64,000 bases of DNA. Origin: Lachnospiraceae bacterium. GTDB taxonomy: Bacteria > Bacillota_A > Clostridia > Lachnospirales > Lachnospiraceae. The position numbers and the translations under genes were made by a program. This document shows positions 1 to 8,459 of the stretch, in pieces (position 1 is the first letter of the stretch; every line of letters starts with the position of its first letter). The stretch is from contig JAFUOI010000007.1 of the NCBI GenBank assembly GCA_017482005.1, forward strand, positions 199,391 to 263,390. Direction: 5' to 3'. The notes below the pieces were generated by a model. It searched no databases. It saw nothing but the letters and a program-made list of their open reading frames with translations, and was not told where the DNA came from.

Positions 1-17
1 AGTCAGTGCCAAACCTA

Positions 18-275
18 TTATTCTAATTGTCTAATTTGTTCTATAAAGATTATAATATCAACATTCTCTTTGGTTAAATAGTTGTCAAAATCTTCATTCT
101 CAACCACAATGCCTTCACTAATAAATTGTCTTAAAATATTAGTCCTTACATCTCTAAAGTTATTAATAGTTATATTTTTTCTCTTCTCGAATTCTCGATA
201 CATTGCTGAAATATGTGAACACTTTGCTTTGACAATGCTTCCCGATAATTTTTCCTTGTTTTTATCCCTAGGACT
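18..275 (-). pseudogene. decayed small gene, C-terminal part readable
   Basis: A reading frame on the minus strand is open from about 275 down to a TAA at 18-20. It encodes about 80 residues, rich in Lys, Asn and Ile, ending in FIEQIRQLE. There is no start codon upstream that keeps this frame. A plausible beginning (residues IYIELKDRK) lies in another frame just upstream, after an AAGGAGGGG ribosome binding site at about 309-318. One frameshift therefore probably separates the start from the rest. An ATG at 201-203 could still start a 61-residue product. I recognise no family. Its place beside another broken gene suggests leftovers of an accessory (toxin/immunity type) region. That is inference. 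Confidence 0.4.
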
Positions 276-306
276 TACGATCTTTTAATTCTATATAAAT
301 ATCAAC

Positions 307-660
307 TCACCCCTCCTTTTTTAATTCATGCTTAAATTTATACCAACACGAATCCATGTCATATCCTAATTTTTTCAAAAAAGGAATTATAACATAGTCC
401 TTAGTTGTTTCTTCATTTAGGTCAAGTTCACCCGTTATGGCATCCCAAACAGTATTTAGTTCATTTATTCATTCGTACATTTTTATCTAACTCCCATTCA
501 ACACAATAAAACGTTTCAATCATAGGCATATACAAAGATTCATTATATATCAATATATTTTTCTATATAATCCCTCCCATGTGTCTTGTGTGTGATTTGT
601 AGCAAACACTACCAAACCATCCCAAATAAAATAAGGACTTCCCACACCGCATGTAAACGG
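307..660 (-). pseudogene. frameshifted small gene, immunity-protein-like size
   Basis: Three successive minus-strand frames read as one protein when joined. About 660-552 gives YFIWDGLVVFATNH and more. About 544-465 gives MPMIETFYCVEWELDKN. About 468-307 gives ELNTVWDAITGELDLNEE and a C-terminus KHELKKEG ending at TGA 307-309. An in-frame TGA at 550-552, another at 461-463 and one at 469-471 interrupt it. The original product would have been roughly 115 residues, acidic and soluble, without a signal peptide. I do not recognise the family. The size, composition and position are compatible with an orphan immunity protein of a polymorphic toxin system, but nothing proves this. Confidence 0.45.
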
Positions 661-674
661 TTAGGAAGTCCTTT
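633..674. terminator. bidirectional hairpin terminator after the GGGtGRT gene
   Basis: AAGGACTTCC (633-642) pairs perfectly with GGAAGTCCTT (664-673) around a 21-base loop. On the minus strand the stem is followed by ATTTTATTT, and on the other side by GATTTTTTATT. It lies about 25 bases beyond the stop codon of the GGGtGRT gene and overlaps the start of the decayed gene at 307-660. Confidence 0.75.
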
Positions 675-699
675 GATTTTTTATTAAATTACTTTCAGT

Positions 700-1710
700 C
701 TAGAACTTGCCTGCTGTAGCAGCTTCTTCGATAGAAACTGCAACTGCAACTGTCATACCAACCATCGGGTTGTTACCTGCACCGATGAGACCCATCATTT
801 CAACGTGAGCCGGTACAGATGAAGAACCTGCGAACTGAGCGTCAGAGTGCATACGTCCCATAGTATCTGTCATACCGTAGGAAGCAGGACCTGCAGCCAT
901 GTTGTCCGGGTGAAGTGTACGTCCTGTACCACCACCGGAAGCAACTGAGAAGTATTTCTTGCCCTGTTCGTTACATTCTTTTTTGTATGTTCCTGCAACC
1001 GGATGCTGGAAACGTGTAGGGTTTGTAGAGTTACCTGTGATAGATACGTCTACGCCTTCTTTGTGCATGATAGCTACACCTTCACAAACATCGTTTGCAC
1101 CATAGCAGTTAACTTTTGCACGGAGACCTTCTGAATATGATTTTCTGTAAACTTCTTTTACAGTATTTGTATATGGATCGTACTCTGTCTCTACGAATGT
1201 AAATCCGTTGATACGAGAGATAATCTGAGCAGCGTCTTTTCCGAGACCGTTTAAGATAACGCGAAGCGGTTTCTGACGTACTTTGTTTGCTTTCTCAGCG
1301 ATACCGATTGCACCTTCCGCAGCTGCAAATGACTCATGACCTGCTAAGAACGCGAAACACTCTGTTTCTTCCTCTAATAACATTTTTCCGAGGTTACCAT
1401 GTCCGAGACCTACTTTACGTGTGTCTGCAACAGAACCCGGGATACAGAAAGCCTGAAGACCTTCACCGATTGCTGCAGCAGCATCTGCTGCGCGTCTGCA
1501 GTCTTTTTTGATTGCGATTGCTGCACCTGTAATGTAAGCCCAGCAAGCATTTTCGAAACAAATCGGCTGGATACCTTTTACCTGATCGTAAACGTTAAGT
1601 CCGGCGTCTTTTGTAATTTTTTCTGCTTCTTCAAGAGAAGCGATTCCATAACTGTTTAATACCGCATTGATCTGGTCAATACGTCTTTCATATGATTCAA
1701 ATAAAGCCAT
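700..1710 (-). CDS. GGGtGRT family protein
   Basis: The 336-residue soluble protein contains the family signature ASGGGTGRTLHPDNMA near residue 260, for which the family is named. It is full length. The start is ATG at 1710, preceded by GAAGGAGGAAACTATA. The biochemical role of the family is not established to my knowledge. It is regularly encoded directly after an NifU-like Fe-S scaffold, as here (18 bases between the genes), so a role with that scaffold is likely. No membrane segment or signal peptide is visible. The two genes form a short operon with a terminator behind it at 633-674 and a palindromic site in front of it at 2466-2494. Confidence 0.85.
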   Translation of the reverse strand: MALFESYERRIDQINAVLNSYGIASLEEAEKITKDAGLNVYDQVKGIQPICFENACWAYITGAAIAIKKDCRRAADAAAAIGEGLQAFCIPGSVADTRKVGLGHGNLGKMLLEEETECFAFLAGHESFAAAEGAIGIAEKANKVRQKPLRVILNGLGKDAAQIISRINGFTFVETEYDPYTNTVKEVYRKSYSEGLRAKVNCYGANDVCEGVAIMHKEGVDVSITGNSTNPTRFQHPVAGTYKKECNEQGKKYFSVASGGGTGRTLHPDNMAAGPASYGMTDTMGRMHSDAQFAGSSSVPAHVEMMGLIGAGNNPMVGMTVAVAVSIEEAATAGKF

Positions 1711-1728
1711 TATAGTTTCCTCCTTCTC

Positions 1729-2433
1729 TTATTTCACTTCTTCATCTGTTCTTGGGTCGATAATCTTAACAGCATCAGCAACACGTCCGTACTGTCCGCA
1801 AGCTTTTTCGTAAGCTGTGTTAGGGTCATCACCTTTTTTGATGAAGTCTGTCATCTTACCAAGGCTGACAAATTTATATCCGATGATCTGATCATCTGCA
1901 TCAAGAGCGATACCTGTTACATAACCTTCTGCCATTTCGAGGTAACGAGGACCTTTAGCAAGTGTTCCGTACATAGTACCAACCTGTGAACGAAGTCCTT
2001 TTCCTAAGTCTTCAAGACCTGCTCCTACCGGAAGTCCGTCTTCTGAGAATGCAGACTGTGTACGACCGTAAACGATCTGTAAGAATAATTCTCTCATTGC
2101 TGTATTGATTGCATCACAAACTAAGTCTGTATTTAATGCTTCAAGAACTGTTCTTCCCGGTAAAATTTCAGATGCCATAGCAGCTGAGTGAGTCATACCT
2201 GAACATCCGATTGTCTCGATCAGAGCTTCCTGAATAATTCCTTCTTTAACGTTCAAAGATAATTTGCAGGCACCCTGCTGTGGTGCACACCAACCGATAC
2301 CGTGTGTGAAACCTGAAATATCTTTTACTTCTTTTGCTTTTACCCATTTTGCTTCTTCTGGGATAGGAGCACAACCGTGACTAACACCCTGTGCTACTGG
2401 ACACATTTCTTCCACTTCTCTTGAATAAATCAT
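1729..2433 (-). CDS. iron-sulfur cluster assembly scaffold protein, NifU/IscU-like
   Basis: The product has 234 residues if it starts at MIYSREVEE (ATG 2433), which has AAAGGAG 6 bases upstream. An upstream in-frame ATG lacks such a site. Cysteines lie at positions expected for an NifU_N-type scaffold: WCAPQQGACKL near residue 50, ETIGCSGMTH near residue 76 and LVCDAINTAM near residue 104. A further Cys lies near the C-terminus (EKACGQYG). The protein is longer than ordinary IscU/SufU because of a C-terminal extension. It is the first gene of a two-gene operon with the GGGtGRT protein. Separate suf/isc genes are not seen nearby, so it is probably a specialised scaffold rather than the housekeeping one. 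Confidence 0.8.
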   Translation of the reverse strand: MIYSREVEEMCPVAQGVSHGCAPIPEEAKWVKAKEVKDISGFTHGIGWCAPQQGACKLSLNVKEGIIQEALIETIGCSGMTHSAAMASEILPGRTVLEALNTDLVCDAINTAMRELFLQIVYGRTQSAFSEDGLPVGAGLEDLGKGLRSQVGTMYGTLAKGPRYLEMAEGYVTGIALDADDQIIGYKFVSLGKMTDFIKKGDDPNTAYEKACGQYGRVADAVKIIDPRTDEEVK

Positions 2434-2465
2434 GTGAAATCTCCTTTCAAAATGTAATTTATATT

Positions 2466-2494
2466 GTGACAAAAGATATCTGAAATATCTTGTC
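2466..2494. promoter_or_regulatory. palindromic operator candidate upstream of the NifU-like gene
   Basis: AAGATAT (2472-2478) and ATATCTT (2484-2490) form a perfect 7-5-7 inverted repeat. It extends outwards to TGACA (2466-2470) and TGTCA (2490-2494) with two extra A residues on the left. It lies 33 bases upstream of the NifU-like start codon, where a promoter would be expected. No regulator gene is adjacent. A factor sensing iron or redox state would be a reasonable guess but cannot be read from the sequence. Confidence 0.5.
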
Positions 2495-2546
2495 AAAATC
2501 ACTCCTACTATTTTCGCATATTTCCGACAAAAAATCCACAGTTATT

Positions 2547-3239
2547 TTAGTAAATCGGAGTATCTTTTTTGATTTTAACCTTCTGTACCACTTTACCGCC
2601 TGTCTTATAGATGGAATCGGCATTAATCAGACCTCTGACATTACAAAGCGGATAAATATTTGTGTTACGTCCGATGATAGTGCCCGGGTTGAGAACCGTA
2701 TTACATCCAACCTGAACATTATCTCCGACAACCGCTCCGAATTTACGAAGCTTTGTATCCATTCTGCCCAGGGCAAAATTCACTTCAACATTTGATTTGT
2801 CATTTTTAATATTGGATGTGATAACACCTGCACCAAAATGTGATTTATATCCGAGAATACTGTCACCGACATAGTTGTAATGCGGAATCTGTACCTCGTC
2901 AAAAATGATGCTGTTCTTTACTTCTGTCGAGTTACCGATCACACAGTTTTTACCGATCACTGCACTTCCACGGATAAAAGCGCAATGTCTGACTTCTGTT
3001 CCCGCATCAATAATACAAGGTCCCCCGATATAGGCTGTAGGAGCCACGGTCGCAGATCTGGAAATCCATACATTTTCGCCGCACTGCTCATATTCTTCTG
3101 CAGGAAGCATCGGACCGAGCTGTTCAATAAAAGATTTAATCTGCGGAAGAACCTCCCACGGATTATCCACTGTATCAAACATATATTTTGCGATTGTGTG
3201 TTCTACATCGAGATATTTTGCTACCTTAAACAATTCCAT
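2547..3239 (-). CDS. left-handed beta-helix (hexapeptide) protein, GlmU-like C-terminal domain only
   Basis: The 230-residue protein has a roughly 75-residue N-terminal segment. Hexapeptide repeats follow (for example IGGPCIIDAGTEV, AVIGKNCVIGNSTEV, VGDNVQVGCNTVLNPGTIIGRN). This matches the acyl/acetyl-transferase half of GlmU-type proteins without the nucleotidyltransferase half. It is often annotated as UDP-N-acetylglucosamine pyrophosphorylase, but the signature of that activity is absent, so that name would be wrong. The start is ATG 3239 with CGGAGGG upstream. It begins only 5 bases after topB. Substrate unknown. Confidence 0.75.
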   Translation of the reverse strand: MELFKVAKYLDVEHTIAKYMFDTVDNPWEVLPQIKSFIEQLGPMLPAEEYEQCGENVWISRSATVAPTAYIGGPCIIDAGTEVRHCAFIRGSAVIGKNCVIGNSTEVKNSIIFDEVQIPHYNYVGDSILGYKSHFGAGVITSNIKNDKSNVEVNFALGRMDTKLRKFGAVVGDNVQVGCNTVLNPGTIIGRNTNIYPLCNVRGLINADSIYKTGGKVVQKVKIKKDTPIY

Positions 3240-3244
3240 AAAAA

Positions 3245-5317
3245 TTACCCTCCGTTTTTCTTTGTTTTTGCCGGTTGTTTATAAAAACGCGAAGCATCAT
3301 TAAATTTTCGCGTCAAAACACTCTGCTGATTCGTCTGCTTGACGTATTCGGTACGTCTCCGGATAAAGCCTTCCAGTTTATCCATATACTCCTCAGGTGT
3401 GATTACCCCCTCCGCCACCTGCGTCAGTCCCTTCTCCCAACTTGCAGTCAGTTTAGGGTCCAAAAGTGATTTGATGGAACAATCTACAACATCATAAATG
3501 CTTTCCCCAAGCAGTGTCGGTGTAATAATCTGCGTTTTTTTATTCAGCGCCAGATATTTGTTCGATACAAGCTTCTTTAAAATCTCCGCACGGGTTGCAG
3601 AAGTTCCGATACCGCTTCCTTTAATCTGCGCCCGAAGCTCTTCATCTTCAATAAGCTGTCCCGCATTCTCCATTGCAAGTATCATCGAACCTGAATTATA
3701 TCGTTTCGGCGGAGAAGTTTCCCCCTCCTTGATAACATAATCATTCACCTGTATTATATCATTTTTTTTCAAACTTGAAAGGAGATTTAAGAAATTCTCA
3801 TCACAGGTTGTTTCCTCCGTCTGTTCGCTGTTCTTTGCTTCATCGGAAACATCATTTCCCTCGGCTTTTTCTCCGTTTTTATCTCCTGTTTTTTTACTGA
3901 AAGAATAATTCAAAAGCTCCTGATATCCTGCAGTGGAAAGCACTTTAAAGTTTGCAAAAAAATGCTCCGCATCTTTTTCAAGATTCAATGCCACTTTCTG
4001 ATATATCGCCGGCGGACAAAATATCCCGAGAAATCTTCTCACGATGACTTCATACACCTTTGCCGATGTAGGGTGAAGACCGGCAAGCGCCGAAAGTCCC
4101 TGTCCCGTCGGAATGATGGCATAATGATCGGTAATCAGTTTATCATTCACGTATTTGGTCTTTGCAAGACCTTCATATGTTTTCTTTTCAAGAATATATT
4201 TTACATACGGTGCAACGGACGGTATTCCCGAAAGTCCCCGTATATTTTTTGTTATTTCTTTTGCCACCGCACTTGAGAGAACTCTCGCATCCGTTCTCGG
4301 ATATGTAGTAAGTTTCTTCTCGTACAATTCCTGTACCACTTGAAGCGTCTGGTCCGGACTAATCTTAAACAGTTTTGAACACTCATTCTGGAGTTCCGCA
4401 AGATTAAACAAAAGCGGCGGATTTTTCACTTCTTTTTTACGTTCTACACCGGCAACTTTAAGCTGTAACGGTTGTTGCGACGACAAAGTAGTAATAAGTT
4501 CCTCCGCACTCTCTTTTTTCTTAAATCCGTTTTCTTTGTAAAGAAGCGGAGATTCAAAATATTTCGAACCGGACACTGCCTTCCATTCTGCTTCGATCGA
4601 CCTGTCTCCGATTGCAGCATTTGCCATCACCCTATAGAACGGTGTTTTTATAAAATCGCGAATCTCACGTTCGCGGTTAACTACCATTCCCAGCACGCAT
4701 GTCATGACACGGCCAACCGAAATCACCACACGGTCCTCGCCAAGGAAATTTTTGACGTTATATCCATACTTTAGTGTCAGTACTCGGGAAAAATTAATTC
4801 CCATGAGATAATCTTCCTTCGCTCTCAAATAAGCCGAACTACTGAGATTATCATACGCAGCCAAATCTTTTGCTTCCCGGATTCCACGCAGTATCTCTTC
4901 CTCAGTCTGTGAGTCAATCCAGACACGCTTGCGTTCTTTTCCCGTGACATTGGCCTGCATTTCCACAAGGCGATATATGTACTCTCCTTCGCGTCCGGAG
5001 TCTGTACAGACATAAATTACATCCACATCCGGACGGTTTAAGATACTACTGACAATCTTAAACTGTTTTTTTACCGGTTCAATTACCTCATACTTAAATT
5101 CCTTTGGTAAAAAAGGAAGCGGCTCCATGGTCCAGCGTTTCCATTTTTCGTCATAGGCTTCCGGATAGCTCATGGTAACCAGATGACCGACACACCATGT
5201 GACAATGGCTTCTTCTGATTCCAAATAGCCGTCTCTCGACTTCATATCGTATTTTAATGCTTTTGCAAACTCTCTGGCTACACTGGGCTTTTCGGCAATA
5301 AATACACTTTTTCCCAT
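3245..5317 (-). CDS. topB: DNA topoisomerase III
   Basis: This is a type IA topoisomerase of 690 residues. The TOPRIM domain begins at IAEKPSVAREFA and includes CTDSGREGEYIYR near residue 105, with the metal-binding acidic residues. The catalytic tyrosine is in the KLTTYPRTDARVL motif near residue 342. A Ser/Glu/Asn-rich insertion (about residues 490-515) interrupts the C-terminal part. The end is Lys-rich, and no zinc-ribbon domain is seen. The protein relaxes or decatenates DNA by cutting one strand. It starts at ATG 5317, 3 bases after the upstream ATPase gene, so the two are co-transcribed. Length is normal for a chromosomal clostridial TopB. Confidence 0.92.
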   Translation of the reverse strand: MGKSVFIAEKPSVAREFAKALKYDMKSRDGYLESEEAIVTWCVGHLVTMSYPEAYDEKWKRWTMEPLPFLPKEFKYEVIEPVKKQFKIVSSILNRPDVDVIYVCTDSGREGEYIYRLVEMQANVTGKERKRVWIDSQTEEEILRGIREAKDLAAYDNLSSSAYLRAKEDYLMGINFSRVLTLKYGYNVKNFLGEDRVVISVGRVMTCVLGMVVNREREIRDFIKTPFYRVMANAAIGDRSIEAEWKAVSGSKYFESPLLYKENGFKKKESAEELITTLSSQQPLQLKVAGVERKKEVKNPPLLFNLAELQNECSKLFKISPDQTLQVVQELYEKKLTTYPRTDARVLSSAVAKEITKNIRGLSGIPSVAPYVKYILEKKTYEGLAKTKYVNDKLITDHYAIIPTGQGLSALAGLHPTSAKVYEVIVRRFLGIFCPPAIYQKVALNLEKDAEHFFANFKVLSTAGYQELLNYSFSKKTGDKNGEKAEGNDVSDEAKNSEQTEETTCDENFLNLLSSLKKNDIIQVNDYVIKEGETSPPKRYNSGSMILAMENAGQLIEDEELRAQIKGSGIGTSATRAEILKKLVSNKYLALNKKTQIITPTLLGESIYDVVDCSIKSLLDPKLTASWEKGLTQVAEGVITPEEYMDKLEGFIRRRTEYVKQTNQQSVLTRKFNDASRFYKQPAKTKKNGG

Positions 5318-5320
5318 AAA

Positions 5321-6703
5321 TTACAAATCATCCATTTCTAATAAAATAACATTTCCTTTTACTTTGGACTCAAGACTAAGCTTCTCTTCAAAACGACCAC
5401 CGGCAAAAAGATAAATCTGCTCCGCCTTTATTCTTGCCTGTTTCAGAACACGAAGATTCATTTTATAGTCTTCAAAAGTAACCATAGGCTTAGAATAATA
5501 ACAAAACGCAACAATTGATTTGCCGTTCTCATCCTGACCGATATAGTCAATCTTGCCTTCTTTTCCGTCAAACAGTCCGTGTCTGTCCGGTTTTATCGCA
5601 AGTGCACCTTTGCTCGCGGATAATATCATATATTCGCGGCAAATTTCCGAAAAGTATTCATTACAATAAGTGTTTAAATCCGCTTTTATATATCTATTGT
5701 AAAAATCCTGCGGTTCCATCACCATACATTCACCGAAATTCGGATATATATATTTAAACCAAAAATGAACATAAGGGTTAGCAATACGGTAAACGCCCTT
5801 CTTCTGGCTTTCTCTGCCGGGAGTATCCACAGAAAAAATCTTTTCTACGATTTCAAGTTCCATCAGATTTTTAAGATAAACACTGATTTTTGCGCGTGAA
5901 AATCCCGTATGGGAATACAAATCATTTAATTTCTGCCTTCCTTCCGCAAGCGCAGACAAGATTGTGTAATACACGGATGTCTCCCGCAGTTCTTCCCGCA
6001 CAAAACGGCCGCCTTCCTCCAGAAGAAAACATCCTTTTTTTAATATATGCTCACAGATATTGTCTTTTACCGACAACTTAGGATCAAAATACTCCCATAA
6101 TCCCGGTACTCTGCCGAGAACTGCATACAGTTTTACACATTCTTCCATGGAATAGGATGGAAAACGCCGGATTAAATCAACAAATTTCAGTTCTTTTATC
6201 TTCAAAAATCCGGAAATATCCAATGCTGCTTTACCTATCTTAGAAACAAGTCCGTTTTCAATAAAGCCGATGGAAGAACTACACAGAATTATCATAGAGT
6301 CATTTTCACTGTACACATGATGCAAAAGACGAATCAAGGAATCCATAAAACTTGTATCCGCTTTAATCATATGCTCCCATTCATCAAATACATATATTTT
6401 CTTCCGTTCAATGGATGAATCTGACTGAAGCATGGTAAACACTTCATCAAAATCCGGATAGTCTGAAACTTGTGGATATTTTTCCTGTAACTTTCTGCCG
6501 AGCATAAACTGTTGTTGACGGGTACTCGCAGGCACTGCTGTATAAAAAAACACATCTTTATCTTCTGTAAAATGGCGTAGAAGTGTCGTCTTACCGACAT
6601 TTTTCTGTCCGTATACAATCAGCATACGACTGCCGCTATCCTGATATGCTGTATTCAGATATTGTAGTTCATTTGCTCTTCCCAATAACATATATTTCCC
6701 CAT
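5321..6703 (-). CDS. AAA ATPase with C-terminal DUF234 domain
   Basis: The 460-residue protein has a Walker A motif GQKNVGKTTLL near residue 32 and a Walker B-like segment KKIYVFDEWEHM near residue 100. A winged-helix-like stretch (LYSHTGFSRAKISVYLKNL) lies in the middle. The C-terminal half resembles DUF234 (HFWFKYIYPN, then a restriction-endonuclease-like segment GKIDYIGQDENGKSIVAFCYY). Proteins of this architecture are common in archaea and clostridia, and their function is unknown. The acid/Lys pattern in the last domain could be a nuclease fold. It lies between a c-di-GMP phosphodiesterase gene and topB with gaps below 10 bases. Confidence 0.75.
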   Translation of the reverse strand: MGKYMLLGRANELQYLNTAYQDSGSRMLIVYGQKNVGKTTLLRHFTEDKDVFFYTAVPASTRQQQFMLGRKLQEKYPQVSDYPDFDEVFTMLQSDSSIERKKIYVFDEWEHMIKADTSFMDSLIRLLHHVYSENDSMIILCSSSIGFIENGLVSKIGKAALDISGFLKIKELKFVDLIRRFPSYSMEECVKLYAVLGRVPGLWEYFDPKLSVKDNICEHILKKGCFLLEEGGRFVREELRETSVYYTILSALAEGRQKLNDLYSHTGFSRAKISVYLKNLMELEIVEKIFSVDTPGRESQKKGVYRIANPYVHFWFKYIYPNFGECMVMEPQDFYNRYIKADLNTYCNEYFSEICREYMILSASKGALAIKPDRHGLFDGKEGKIDYIGQDENGKSIVAFCYYSKPMVTFEDYKMNLRVLKQARIKAEQIYLFAGGRFEEKLSLESKVKGNVILLEMDDL

Positions 6704-6712
6704 TTAAAACCA

Positions 6713-8431
6713 TTAAACAGCTGCAAGAAGTTTCTCAATTTCAGAAGCCGGCATCGGCTTTCCGAGAAGAAATCCCTGAATGTTGTCGCATTCGACTCCC
6801 TTCAGGTATTCAAGTTGTTCTTTTGTTTCCACACCTTCCGCTACTGTTTCACAACCTAGCTTTTTGACCATGGCAATAATTGATTCTGTAATAACTCTGG
6901 TCGATGTGTCATCAATTACAGTGTCAATAAATGTTTTATCAATCTTAAGAGTATCAATCGGAAGCCCCTTTAAGTATGACAGTGACGAAAAACCTGTACC
7001 GAAATCATCCAGCGAAATCTTAATGCCATACTCTTTCAGGGTATGCAGTTTGTTTACTACCGTATCAAAATCATCAATCAAAACACTTTCCGTAATCTCA
7101 AGCTCGATGAGCGTCGGATCAATTTCATATTTTTCTATCAACGAAAGTAATGTGTGAACAAAATCTCTCCGATTATATTGAATCGCAGAAATATTCAGCG
7201 AAAGCATCATCGGATATTGATATTTGTCGTACCATTGCTTATAGGATCGGATTCCTTCTTCCAACACCCAGTTTCCTATTTGGACAATAAGACCGTCTTT
7301 TTCAGCAATCGGAATAAATACACTTGGGCTTACCATCCTACCTTCACGGTTTTTCCAACGAAGAAGCGCCTCAACACCTCGTAATTTTTTTGATACAGAA
7401 TCAAACTGCGGCTGGTAATACAACTCAAACGCCCCTGATTCTACAGCAGATTTGAGTTCATTTCCGATTTGAACATTTTCAATAAAATCTGTAAGCATCG
7501 GGGTCTCGAAATAAGCAATACTGTTTCTTCCGCGCTCACGTTTCTGCTGCATGACAACCTCTGCATAGTTAATCAAATCAAGCGAATTTTTACCTGATTC
7601 CGGATATTCCGCAATCCCTACACTAACGGTACTCCACACTGCTTCTGTCATTGATAACGCAAACGGTTCTTCAAGCCTTGAACATATCTTTTTGAAAATA
7701 CTGTCCACACTGTTTGCTCCAAAAGGATTATACAGCGCAATATAATAGATATCTTCATAGAAATGTGAAACAATCACATCCTCACATGAAAAATCTTTTA
7801 AAAACTGACCGAAAATCTGAAGCAATTCATCTCCGGATAAAAGACCCATAGACTCATTAATTTTTCGGAACTGATCCAGTTTGACGCATAACACTGACAC
7901 TTTGGTATATTCATCCTGGGCCTTACGCACCCATTCACTCAAAAGTCTTACGAAATAATTTCTGTTATACAAACCGGTCAACGCGTCGTAATACGCCATA
8001 TACTTGAGATCTTCCGTCTGTTTCTTTGTTTTGGTAATATCTCTTACACGAACAATTTTTTCACTCGGCATACGTCTTTCATCGTAAGAAACTGTCACCT
8101 CAAATTCAACCCATTTGCTTCTGTCTGCCAGCTCACATTCCGCTGTCATTGTTTCCAACCCATTTCTTTCACAATACAGCGCATTTTCCAGTTCTGATAC
8201 ATATGCCTCATTTATACTTTCCGTAATGTATTTTAAATCTGATACGGAATTCACCGGAAAGTCAAAATATTGTTCCCAATTTCCAAGCGTTTCAAAACGA
8301 TGATCCGAAAAACTGTAAAATAAAAAGGCATTCGAAGATGTCCCGCAAATCATGCGGAACATCTTATCGTTGCCTAATAATTTTTCGTTCATTGCTTTTA
8401 ACAGATCAATCTGATAATTCATTTCATCCAT
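6713..8431 (-). CDS. PAS-GGDEF(degenerate)-EAL protein, probable c-di-GMP phosphodiesterase
   Basis: This is a 572-residue cytoplasmic protein. A PAS-like sensor occupies about residues 15-130. The GGDEF domain (about 140-300) has YEDIY where GGDEF should be, so it cannot make c-di-GMP. The EAL domain (about 320-570) keeps all key residues: GVEALLRW, SLNISAIQYN, ELEITES, SLDDFGTGFSSLSYL, the Lys in DTLKIDKTF, and AEGVETKEQL. It should therefore hydrolyse c-di-GMP, with the dead GGDEF as a possible regulatory domain. There are no membrane segments. The ribosome binding site is poor (GGGTGGG). Context between asd and an ATPase gives no clue to its signal. Confidence 0.88.
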   Translation of the reverse strand: MDEMNYQIDLLKAMNEKLLGNDKMFRMICGTSSNAFLFYSFSDHRFETLGNWEQYFDFPVNSVSDLKYITESINEAYVSELENALYCERNGLETMTAECELADRSKWVEFEVTVSYDERRMPSEKIVRVRDITKTKKQTEDLKYMAYYDALTGLYNRNYFVRLLSEWVRKAQDEYTKVSVLCVKLDQFRKINESMGLLSGDELLQIFGQFLKDFSCEDVIVSHFYEDIYYIALYNPFGANSVDSIFKKICSRLEEPFALSMTEAVWSTVSVGIAEYPESGKNSLDLINYAEVVMQQKRERGRNSIAYFETPMLTDFIENVQIGNELKSAVESGAFELYYQPQFDSVSKKLRGVEALLRWKNREGRMVSPSVFIPIAEKDGLIVQIGNWVLEEGIRSYKQWYDKYQYPMMLSLNISAIQYNRRDFVHTLLSLIEKYEIDPTLIELEITESVLIDDFDTVVNKLHTLKEYGIKISLDDFGTGFSSLSYLKGLPIDTLKIDKTFIDTVIDDTSTRVITESIIAMVKKLGCETVAEGVETKEQLEYLKGVECDNIQGFLLGKPMPASEIEKLLAAV

Positions 8432-8459
8432 TTCAAGAACCCACCCAAAAAATACAAGT

